A program made the translations under genes and the position numbers. This document shows, piece after piece, positions 25,247 through 34,706 of a stretch of DNA of 64,000 nucleotides; within the stretch, counting starts at the first letter, position 1, and every line of letters begins with the position of its first letter. The DNA comes from Iris pallida (Eukaryota > Streptophyta > Magnoliopsida > Asparagales > Iridaceae). The stretch spans positions 14,873,717 through 14,937,716 of the forward strand of contig JANAVB010031417.1 of the NCBI GenBank assembly GCA_029216955.1. Reading direction: 5' to 3'. The notes beneath the pieces are model-generated. The model was not told where the DNA came from, ran no database searches, and saw nothing but the letters and a program-made list of their open reading frames with translations.

Positions 25247-25310
25247 TTCAGATGAAGAGTTACAACCCCGGTCCTTGTTTGGTTTACGGGTTGTAACTTG
25301 GTTATCTGAA
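25247..25310 (+). other. Conserved LTR stem-loop, T copy 2
   Basis: Inner arms AGTTACAACCC (25258-25268) and GGGTTGTAACT (25288-25298), outer arms TTCAGAT (25247-25253) and ATCTGAA (25304-25310). Compared with copy 1 the first inner pair has changed from G-C to A-T on both arms, a compensatory change. The loop is unchanged. The 3' LTR has the same structure, with inner arms 29907-29917 and 29937-29947. Confidence 0.85.
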
Positions 25311-25523
25311 TAGTCCCATGGTTATCACATCGTATATCACCGGTCATGCTTTTCCTTAATTACTGTCTTTTATTATGTAATCTTATTCTTGTGCTAATTG
25401 CTGGTTTTAGTTCCTAAGTGAAGCCTCCTTTGTGGCACTTGCTCTTTCTGGGGTCTGACCCAGCTGGTTTTGTATGGCCAGATACCAGAGCAGCTCCAGA
25501 GGATCTACCGGTTTTCCAGCCCG

Positions 25524-25589
25524 ATGGTGAACACCAGGCATAACCAGGGCAACGAGTGGGTTATTTTTGGCTCTCCCACTTTATTGTAA
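25524..25589 (+). other. Small LTR reading frame, MVNTR type (21 codons), T
   Basis: MVNTRHNQGNEWVIFGSPTLL then TAA. It overlaps the end of a frame with GFVWPD and PED. Counterparts: 30173-30238 (3' LTR), 54199-54264 (S), 1890-1952 (W), 49819-50058 (X). MVNTR is also a common start of plant gypsy gag proteins, so it could be a relic of a gag start captured in the LTR. Confidence 0.45.
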
Positions 25590-25917
25590 AAATATTCTTT
25601 TGAGGCGTTTAGCCGACGAGCACCTGTTTAGCTCGTATTGCACCTTACTTACTGTCTGCCTACGGGCTGTAACATGATTGGCAACCTAGGGTTGATCATG
25701 TATGACTAAAACTCTTGCTAGTCCTCACATTTTGTAACGACTAGCTTCATGATCAGCCGAATATGTAATGGTTGGGACGCCTTACTATTATATATTTGGT
25801 GATCTTACATCTTGTAACATTTACTTACTTGCTTGTGATTGAGACACTAGGCTTGTTCTTGACCTTAAGAGACTGTTGGCTTGTAGATAAACCCTCATAT
25901 ATCTAGACAGCCGTGAC

Positions 25918-25950
25918 CGTATAATGAGGTGGATTCCATTTCATTATACG
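25918..25950 (+). other. Terminal LTR stem-loop, T 5' LTR
   Basis: CGTATAATGA (25918-25927) pairs perfectly with TCATTATACG (25941-25950), 53 bases before the LTR end. The 3' LTR has it at 30567-30599. Confidence 0.8.
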
Positions 25951-26003
25951 TAGCTGGCTATGTCTGCCCTCGCTCTCCAGTATTCTGGTTCTGGGGCGTG
26001 ACA

Positions 26004-26021
26004 TGGTTTTAGTGGTGGCCC
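26004..26021 (+). other. Primer-binding site region of T
   Basis: TGGTTTTAGTGGTGGCCC follows the LTR end directly. It starts TGG as expected but is only loosely like the usual initiator-Met site (TGGTATCAGAGC). About 25 bases of this leader are shared with the M element (minus strand, 37479-37455). Confidence 0.55.
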
Positions 26022-26182
26022 ATGCAGGTCTTGTAAATCAAGATATGTGAGGGTTTACCGAATAGATGTCTCAATCAGTACTCGCCCTTGATCTCTACTC
26101 GTATCCTCTTGATCCCTGAAAATCTTGACCTGATCACATGCTTGTAATCGTTGATCTGTCCTGGTCCTTCCTTATTGTTCCC

Positions 26183-27333
26183 ATGTCGTCTTCTTCAGCG
26201 GCATTATTCCTGGACCTGCCGATCAGCAAGGCGGATCACCTCCCGTGGACCAGCAGCAACTAGAAGATCGGGCCCAGCACTCAGGAGCAGCCTCCCGAGT
26301 CGTACCTACTGGAGGAGAGCCGCCAGTTCAGCCAGTCCAGCCTGCAGAGCCTGATGATGGCACTTTGGTGGGTCTCATCAGATCATTGTTAGCTTCCCAG
26401 GATCGTAGAGGAGATGCCTTGCACCAGGCAGTAGAAGATGCTCTGAACAGAGACGGTCATCCAAGGAACAGTGCAGCGAACAGTTTCAAGCGCCTGAACC
26501 CTCCATTCTTCGATGGCAGTGAAGATGCTATCGCTGCTGACGCGTGGCTTCAGGACACCGAAGTTATTCTAGAGGCAGCCAGAACCCCAGAAGACGAGAA
26601 GGTGGCCGTGGTGCGTCTACAGTTATTGGATCCTGCCCGCAGCTGGTGGGCAGCACAGGCCGTTGGATTAGTGGCACCCATTGCTTGGACAGTATTTCGT
26701 GAGAGATTCCAGATGAAGTACTTTGATGCAGTGGCTCGGTACGATCTACAGACCAAGTTCACCAACCTGAAGCAAGGAGGCAGAACGGTCGACAGGTATG
26801 CGGTCGAGTTTTCCAGGCTTAGTCGGTTTGCTCCCACTTTGGTGGCAACCGAGTTCGACAGAGCCCAGCGATTCCAGCAGGGGCTCCATCTCGAGATTTT
26901 ATTGGCAGTTGAGCAGTTTGAGCATCAGACCTTCGATGCAGTACTGAGGGCAGCCAGGAGGCATGAGTATACCTCCCACAGGATCGTAGACAGGACCGGA
27001 GGTCGGAAGCGATCTCACGGCCAGATGACCCAGTCTTCAGCACCAGCCCCGGCAGCAAGGGCTTTGACAATTGGAACTCCGAGGCAGGCGGCTTCAGTGA
27101 CGTCGGTCACGTCCCCTCAGCAACAGAAGCAGAAGCAATCTTCCGCAATGGGCTGCACTCATTGTGGGAAGCCAGGACACGTTATTTCGGAGTGTCGCAG
27201 AGCTCAGGGATTATGTTTGGCTTGTGGAGCACCGGACCACAAGATAGGGTCTTGTCCGAATAGGGCCAGTTCGTCATCGGCCCAGACTAGTCCCTCGGTA
27301 AGGGGACCAGCACCAGCACCAGTGCAACAATAG
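26183..27333 (+). pseudogene. gag: T gag (nearly intact capsid and two zinc knuckles)
   Basis: A 362-residue open stretch (26245-27333) carries a retrotransposon gag capsid domain (LNPPFFDGSED, AWLQDTEVIL, FREMF-like FRERFQMKYF, then [13 protein letters not shown]). It then has a basic linker and two CX2CX4HX4C zinc knuckles (CTHCGKPGHVISEC and CLACGAPDHKIGSC). The only upstream ATG (26183) is in another frame, so the start appears lost by a one-base shift near 26200. Beyond the stop at 27331 the frame stays open to 27441 with Pro/Gln-rich sequence, so that TAG may be a nonsense change. Gag packages element RNA into particles; no enzymes are encoded here. Confidence 0.85.
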
Positions 27334-27593
27334 TACCAGCCTCCGAGGCTATTGCCGCCTCAGGCCCTAGCCTTCCAGCTACAGAGACCCCAGCAGTATG
27401 CCCAGGTCCAAGCTCAGATTCAGAACCGGCAGAGAGGTTCCTAGCAGAATATCTTCCCTCTTTCTCGTGCCTTCGATTTCCTTGCTTACATACATGATTG
27501 CATGATTGATTGCTTAGTATAGCTTGCCTGAGATTAGTATAGCTTGTTCTTGTCCCTCTAGCCTCTTAATTAAATTCCGAGGACGGAATTCTT

Positions 27594-27609
27594 TTAAGGT
27601 GGGTAGAGT
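27594..27609 (+). other. Polypurine tract region of T
   Basis: TTAAGGTGGGTAGAGT lies directly before the 3' LTR, after a GAGGACGGAATTC motif typical of plant Tekay-type elements. It would prime plus-strand synthesis. Confidence 0.7.
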
Positions 27610-27872
27610 TGTAATATCCAGATTTCATATTACGTATTTGGAATACGTATACGTAATTTGACCCGTATTGCATGTCTTCCTGCTTGATTTATTCTAGCAT
27701 TTCATTGATTGGTTTATTCTTGGATTGGTTCGGCTTGGCTTGGTTTGCTTTGGTTCATCATGAACCAAAGGGAGAACCCCTACCTACCACCACCATCCCC
27801 ATTTATTAACCCCTCATCTTTCTCTCTCTTCATTATTCTTCTTCTTCTCCACATTTACTTCTACACCTACCA

Positions 27873-27909
<37 letters not shown>

Positions 27910-30652
27910 AGCAAGTGCAAACTTGCTTCATGATGGATCTCATGTTTTATTGTTCCATTCTCTTCCTTATTAGATTCTAAGCCTCTTTAGAACTGGAAGT
28001 TTTCGGTTTTGATGGTTATATTTTTGTAGATCTAAGTTTTAAGTCCCGTCTTGTTTAGTTTTCTTGGTTTTGATCTCTAAAACTTGGTTATTTTCGAAAA
28101 CTAATGGTTCTATGTTGTAGAAAATTCAATTTCATTCAGTTTTGGCTTTTGTTTCGCTTGATTTCGACTCCGGATGAGTAAGTTATGGCCATTACAAGTT
28201 TTCGGAACTTTTATGGCTGAACTTGCTGTTTGGGGACGATGAATCTCATGCGCCCGGGAGGCCATGCGCCGGGAGGCCATGCGCCGTGAAGTTCCGGCAA
28301 TGCATTCCTTAACTCCGAGCGTGTCATGCGCGTAGGTTTCTTACGCGCATGTATTGAAGACGCAACGTGAGTTTCCCATGCGCCGATTCGCGCAGGAATC
28401 CCATGCGCCGATTCGTGCAGGAATCTCATGCGCTGATTCGTGCAGGAATCTCATGCGCCGATTCGTGCAGGAATATCATACGCCGATTCGTGCAGGAATC
28501 CCATGCGCCGATTCGTGCAGGAATCTTATGCGCCGATTCGTGCAGGAATCCCATGCGCCGATTCGTGCAGGAATCCCATGCGCCGATTCGTGCAGGAATC
28601 CCATGCGCCGATTCGTGCAGGAATCCCATGCGCCGATTCGTGCAGGAATCCCATGCGCCGATTCGTGCAGGAATCCCATGCGCCGATTTGTGCAGGAATC
28701 CCATGCGCCGATTCGTGCAGGAATCCCATGCGCCGATTCGTGCAGGAATCCCATGCGCCGATTTGTGCAGGAATCCCATGCGCCGATTTGTGCAGGAATC
28801 CCATGCGCCGGAATTGCTCTATTTTACTGTTTTTGCCTGTTTAAGTTGTTTTGTAGCCAGAATCTTGAAAAACTCAAAACATGAAAGTTGTAGGTCTTTT
28901 CCTTGGCTTCAAGAATATGTCCCTAGTTATTTTATGCAAGTTTCTCTCATCCATGGTAATGTAAGGATAGAACACGATAGTGGCCTGTTAAGGCGCACTC
29001 TTGACAAGTACCAGGTGGACATGACATGACCTGATAGTGGCCCGCCGTGGCGCACTCCTGACAAGTATACCTGACATGATATACCTCAGATTGCTGTTGC
29101 GACGGCTAACCTGACATGACATGACTTGATAAGTATAAACAACCTGGACACCGTGGACGATTGTGCTTGTGCAATAAACCAGTCTTGTCTTGCATCATGC
29201 TTAGGATGGGACCCCTGAGTACCACGGTCAGGGGTACCTACTGAAATGGACTAAGGCTAATAACTAGATTAACACGGTAGTCATGAAGAGATTTCCCAGC
29301 TACAGGCAATCCCGTTACTTAGGTGCTCTTGGGATCTGTAGCCTACCGTCGAGTAGGGCACATTTCCAGCACACTGTCATGTGTTGCACCCTCTAAGTCA
29401 CCTAAGGGTACATGCATTTCCTAGACGATTACCCACATGAACTCAACCCCTAGTATTAACCTGGGTAACCTGGATGGTCTGCAGGGCTTGTGGTGGTGGA
29501 ATATCTCATTGCATCTTGCTAGTAATTAGGCATGTGATAACCCTAGTTAGTTAAAGTATCAAGCCGTACTGATTGTTTGGCCGTGAATGATTGAATGGAG
29601 TCTAACCCTGTCTATTCTTGCCTCGATCCTGTACAAGATCGTTACATGACATGATTACTTGTGCTTGCTTTTTAACAATAAAGATCAGGGAACCAGTTCT
29701 GTTCAGGCGAAGGGTTACAACCCCGGTCCTTGTTTGGTTTACGGGTTGTAACCTGGCTCCCGGAGCAGTTCTGTGTTCTCTCTTCGTTTATTGTCTTGTT
29801 ATACCCCATGACATGCTCGACATGCTTTACCTTACGTCAAGATCGTGATTATTTACACTGGCCTTATTGATAAATGGTGGGGATACCAAGTTCCGTTCAG
29901 ATGAAGAGTTACAACCCCGGTCCTTGTTTGGTTTACGGGTTGTAACTTGGTTATCTGAATAGTCCCATGGTTATCACATCGTATATCACCGGTCATGCTT
30001 TTCCTTAATTACTGTCTTTTATTATGTAATCTTATTCTTGTGCTAATTGCTGGTTTTAGTTCCTAAGTGAAGCCTCCTTTGTGGCACTTGCTCTTTCTGG
30101 GGTCTGACCCAGCTGGTTTTGTATGGCCAGATACCAGAGCAGCTCCAGAGGATCTACCGGTTTTCCAGCCCGATGGTGAACACCAGGCGTAACCAGGGCA
30201 ACGAGTGGGTTATTTTTGGCTCTCCCACTTTATTGTAAAAATATTCTTTTGAGGCGTTTAGCCGACGAGTACCTGTTTAGCTCGTATTGCACCTTACTTA
30301 CTGTCTGCCTACGGGCTGTAACATGATTGGCAACCTAGGGTTGATCATGTATGACTAAAACTCTTGCTAGTCCTCACATTTTGTAACGACTAGCTTCATG
30401 ATCAGCCGAATATGTAATGTTTGGGACGCCTTACTATTGTATATTTAGTGATCTTACATCTTGTAACATTTACTTACTTGCTTGTGATTGAGACACTAGG
30501 CTTGTTCTTGACCTTAAGAGACTGTTGGCTTGTAGATAAACCCTCATATATCTAGACAGCCGTGACCGTATAATGAGGTGGATTCCATTTCATTATACGT
30601 AGCTGGCTATGTCTGCCCTCGCTCTCCAGTATTCTGGTTCTGGGGCGTGACA
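27610..30652 (+). mobile_element. T 3' LTR (3043 bp)
   Basis: TGTAATATCC to GGGGCGTGACA, followed by CAGTT. It differs from the 5' LTR by three extra array units, a shorter (AG)n run (27876-27904) and few substitutions. Confidence 0.93.
28377..28810 (+). repeat. 25-bp tandem array, 17 full units (3' LTR of T)
   Basis: Same unit as 23804-24162 but with 17 full copies plus a partial, and more uniform. LTRs are copied from one template at insertion, so the array has changed length in at least one LTR since then. Confidence 0.95.
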
Positions 30653-32194
30653 CAGTTCGAGGCTTTCAAATAGAAGGACAATTTACAAAGATTGGGGATG
30701 AAACAACCCTATCCAGTTGCATGGAAAGAAGTCCCATTTCCTCCAAAGTATAAGATTCCTACAATTTCGCTGTTTGACGGCAGCACTTCTCCGAGTCAGT
30801 TCATTAACCACTTTGAGGTAATGACTGTTCAACTTCAGCCAAATGACGCTCTTCTTACCAGGGTATTCGTCGGCTGTTTAGCCGGTGTGGCATACGATTG
30901 GTATAGAAGCTTGCCTGATGGCTGTATCACTTCTTTCTTGGGTCTTAAACAAATCTTCTTGGAGCAATTCTATGAAAGGATCAACGATATGACCATGTCA
31001 GCCCTTAATAAAATCAAACAAAGACATAATAAAACTGCTGAGAGTTTCATTGAAAGATTCCGCCGAGAAACTTTAAAGATGCCTCATGGGACTCCGGCCG
31101 CTGTAATTATAGACACCTGCAAGGCAAATCTTTTGCCTATTATCAGCATGTGGACAGGGTCAACTCAGTTCCAAGACTGGCCATCCTTCATTGTCAATGC
31201 TAAAGCAGCTGAAGTTAGCGCTGACAAGTTTAAGCAGTTGGGGGTACACATGTCTAACCCCGACCGGTATGAACATCAGACATCGGGTGGTGGTAATCGC
31301 CAGAACAACCGCAAGGGAAAAGAGACTTTGAATATCAACTTGAAGAACAAAGAATCTCTGGCGGTCAACGTAGCTCCACCTACGTCTACTTCTACTCCTT
31401 CTGCACCTCCACCAAGGGAACCTCGTCCGAAAGTAGAGTACTCCTTTGACGAGAACGATACCGTGAGCATCTTAGATTGCTTGATCAAAAGCAATAAGCT
31501 CCAACTCCCAGACCTGAAGAAGCCTGATGAGGTCGGTAAGACTGATCATCCCAAGTATTGTGTCTATCACAGGTTCATTGGGCATCCCACTCGAGCATAT
31601 TATGTGCTCAAAGGCATGATTCAAGAGCTAGTCAACGCTGGTGTTGTCACTCTGCAGCAAGACGAGAAGACTGTTACCGCGAACATGGTCTCAGTACAGT
31701 TCGGTAACTTCTCTCCACAAATGGTACAATATGGTGTCATCCCTATCCCCAAGGCCACTCTTGAGATCGAGAATCTTCCTCCTCTACGAAGTGAAGGTCT
31801 CGTCCCCTTATCTCTTGACAATGGTGAGATTATGTGGATTCATCCTGATCTTGCTTCGGAGTTCGAAGTTTCCTCTTCCTCCAAGAAAAAAGACCGCTCC
31901 AAAAGCAAAACAAAGATCTGCAATATGGTGTCTTTTGACCCCATAGTTGAAGAGGAATTCCTGCTGGGCACCAGGTCAGGGAAAGCCTACTTACGGGAAG
32001 TTCCTAAAAATCAAGAAAACCCTGCTTCTTCTTCTGGGTCCGCTCCAGTGCAACCTGTCTCCACTGAAGACATCCCTTCTGCATCCTCACCGGCTGTAGA
32101 ACCTACTCATCCCAAGCCGACGGTAGCTGACAAAGGCAAAAAACAAGTCCGCTTCGACAAACCTTTGAAGAAGTCAATCTCCTTTTGGACTTGA
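30653..32194 (+). pseudogene. gag: Y gag, second copy
   Basis: After the T insertion the frame continues from the N-terminal region (stop TAG at 30671 here, GAG in the other copy) into gag, open from 30692. The capsid domain spans about residues 20-190 (ISLFDGSTSPSQFINHF, GVAYDWYRSLPDG, FIERFRRETL). A basic, Pro-rich part follows, then a zinc-finger-like CVYHRFIGHPTRAYY in which the last Cys is replaced by Tyr. An extra A near 32178 shifts the frame before protease; the first copy lacks it. The protein would form the capsid of Y. Confidence 0.8.
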
Positions 32195-33836
32195 GAAGCC
32201 TTACAACTTTGATATCTTGGCTCAACTAGCCAATACACCGGCCAGGCTGTCAATCTTCGAGCTCTTGCGCCTCTCCAAAGAGACTCGAGAAACTCTGAGT
32301 GAAGCTCTAATGCTCGCGGAAACCTGTCTAACCCTTCTAAAGAAGCCGAAGGCAGAGCCTGTCTCTTGCCTCCATTGTCACAGTGTGTTAGAGTTAATTC
32401 CAAACATCACCTTCACACAGGATGATATGCTGATAGAAGACAATAGGCATGACCGTCCTCTATACTATACAGGATATGTCGACTCGATAAAAGTTGATCG
32501 TATTCTGATAAATCCAGGGTCAGCACTCAGCATCATGCCAAAGACAATGTTAGATGTACTGAAGATCCCAGTACATAGTCTTTCTGGCACAATCACTACC
32601 ATCTTGGGGTTCAACCAGGGAAGAAGTGAACCTCTGGGCAAGATTCGCCTAAAACTCCAAATAGGCAATCTCCGCACAAAGGTGACCTTCTACATCATTG
32701 ACAACCATGGTTGTTCTTACAATGCTCTGTTGGGGAGACCATTCCTACATGAACACAATATTGTTTCTTCTACTCTCCATCAATATTTCAAATACGTTAA
32801 TGACAAGGGAGAAGTTCAAAATGAGGTTGCAGATCTCTATCATTTCAAAGGTATCGAAGCATACTGCAACGACGCTCGCATGTATAAAGACGAGTTCATG
32901 AAGGTAGTACTGGCTCTAGACACTGAAGAAGAACAAGAAGCAGTGTCCAACGACACCCTCATCATACCTGTCAAAGGACGTGTTTCTCGTCCTCAATCCT
33001 CCAAACCACTGGCTATTCACTTGCCAGTCCAGAAGCAACCAACTGATGATGGTCAAGATCAAAGGGAGCTCACCTCTTCTGAGCCACTTGTTATCGACTT
33101 ACGTCGTAACAAGGATAAAAGGGAGCTCACCTCTTCTGAGCCACTTGTTATTGATTTATCTCGTAACAAGGATAAAATGGAGCTCACCTCTTCTGAGCCA
33201 TTTGTTATTGACCTTCGTCGTAACAAGTCCAATCCTCCTCCACGTTCTTCTTCTCCCCCTCTTGTAATCAATCTGACCAAGCTTGCTAAGGCTACAGGTC
33301 CTGTTGTAAATACAGATGTACAAATCAATGAAAAAGCATCTCCTTTCCAGTATACTGATGTCATTTATCATGCTAAATGCTATTTGGATATGTTAGATAG
33401 CTTTCAGTCATTTACAATGGGAGTTGTACAGTCTCTTCAAACAGAAGTCTCACTCGAACACCCAGATGATTCATACTTTGTTGTCCCTTCTCGAAAGAGA
33501 GGCGAGAGTCCAATACTTTTTAGTAAAGGACCAGAACAAAAATTTAGCTATACGGATGATAGCAAAAGTAACGATACGGGACATCTCCAACTTCGTCGTT
33601 ACAGTCAACAATCAAAAGATATCATCCGGAAGATGGGTTATGACTTCAAGAATGGCCTCAACTACGGTAAGGGTAGACGAACTCCTATCCGTACGGCTGT
33701 TCCGAAAGGAAAGTCAGAGATGTACTACAGCAGAACCAAAAGAGGTCTCGGATATGCTTCACCTCCGGTATTATCCCCAGCAGTCTCCGAATCCGATAGT
33801 GAAGAGCGCTCTAACTCTTCTGATTCCAGATCATAG
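32195..33836 (+). pseudogene. Y protease and long linker, second copy
   Basis: Open from 32217 to 33834 (TAG). Begins with gag-protease linker (LSIFELLRLSKETRETL) and a CLHCHSVLE pair. The aspartic protease follows with ILINPGSALSIMP, where the catalytic Asp of the other copy (ILIDPGS) is Asn, so the enzyme should be dead. YNALLGRPFL is the second conserved protease region. The linker has three 19-residue repeats, then near the end a Gly-rich KMGYDFKNGLNYGKG...RGLGY stretch that looks like a G-patch. The stop at 33834 is in frame with RT downstream. Confidence 0.8.
33063..33227 (+). repeat. Three 57-bp in-frame repeats encoding SSEP-[LF]VIDL units
   Basis: Units at 33063-33119, 33120-33176 and 33177-33227 (last one shorter). 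Each encodes ELTSSEP[LF]VIDL[RS]RNK; a fourth PLVINL follows about 12 residues on. The first copy has them at 14510-14680. The repeats keep the reading frame, so they expanded while the protein was in use. Confidence 0.9.
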
Positions 33837-34706
33837 GATTCTGACACCAGCATCGGTCAAGTTCATCGGCTGATCGTATCTTCCAACATGGTCTCTGCCG
33901 AACTTCCAGAAGGATATGACGAAGATATTGAAGAAAATCCCGAGACAGATCCTTGGGCTCAACGAATGGATATCCAATGGGAACTCCGATTCGAACAATG
34001 AGAACCTCCTACTGAAGATCAAGTAGTTCAAATTGATGTAGGAGAAAACGGGTCGCCTCGTCCAATATTCATCAGTAAGAACCTTTCAGAGGCGGATAAG
34101 CAAGAAATAATTCTTCTTATTTGAGAATATATTGATGTCTTTGCTTGGAGTTGTGAAGACATGCCAGGTTTAGATCCTAAAGTGGCTACTCACAAATTAA
34201 ATATCTTGCCTAATGCAAAACCAGTCAAACAACAACAACGGCACTTCAAGCCAGAAATGATGGACGCGATCGACGATGAAGTCAAAAAGCTCATAGCTTG
34301 TGGCTTTATTCGAGAAGAACAACATCCAGATTGGGTAGCCAATGTTGTTCCAGTCTTAAAGAAAATTGGAAAAGTTCGAGTTTGCATCGACTTTCGGGAT
34401 CTTAACGAAGCTTGTCCAAAAGATGAATTTTCTCTCCCTATCACAGACGTCATGATTGACAACACCTGTAGGTTTGAACGAATATCCTTCATGGATGGAT
34501 TCTCTGGATACAATCAGATTCGGATGAATCCTGAAGATGAAAAATATACCTCTTTCCGCACTCCTCACGGAGTCTACTGCTATGCCGTGATGCCATTTGG
34601 TCTCAAGAACGCTGGTACAACTTACCAACGAGCCATGAGTACCATCTTTTGAGATCATCTTCGTAAGACTGTTGAATGCTACGTCGACGATATCCTAGCA
34701 AAGTCC
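33837..34706 (+). pseudogene. Y reverse transcriptase, N-terminal part
   Basis: The same frame as protease, but with stops TAG 33834, TGA 33999, TGA 34122 and TGA 34650. Recognisable RT blocks: EYIDVFAWSCEDMPGLDP, FIREEQHPDWVANVVPVLKK, RVCIDFRDLNEACPKDEF, MDGFSGYNQIRM, MPFGLKNAGTTYQRAM, and the catalytic YVDDILAKS at 34680-34706, intact. The sequence then switches to the minus-strand M element, so the rest of RT and most of RNase H are lost. Context of the TGA stops fits CGA-to-TGA changes. Confidence 0.85.

Larger units (their letters stand above)
23027..26003 (+). mobile_element. T 5' LTR (2977 bp)
   Basis: TGTAATACCC to GGGGCGTGACA. From left to right it holds an inverted repeat TACGTATT/AATACGTA, an (AG)n run (23291-23332), the 25-bp array, two copies of the conserved stem-loop, the small reading frame and the terminal stem-loop. 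Confidence 0.93.
23027..30652 (+). mobile_element. T, gag-only LTR retrotransposon (TR-GAG type)
   Basis: Two long LTRs (2977 and 3043 bp) flank a 1.6 kb internal region that holds a gag frame and nothing resembling protease, RT, RNase H or integrase. The target duplication is perfect. The LTRs are very similar apart from array length, so the insertion is recent. It must be mobilised in trans if active. Its leader after the 5' LTR matches that of the M chromovirus, a plausible helper relative. Non-autonomous plant elements with only gag have been described (TR-GAG); this fits. Confidence 0.9.
15074..33628. repeat. Second copy of the ~10.9 kb duplicated block
   Basis: Co-linear with 4144-15060 and closely similar throughout, apart from the 7.6 kb T element plus its target duplication. 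This copy continues without a break into the rest of Y (RT, integrase, 3' LTR), whereas the first continues leftwards into the full X LTR 5' end. Together they behave like two overlapping sequence ends. Confidence 0.9.
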
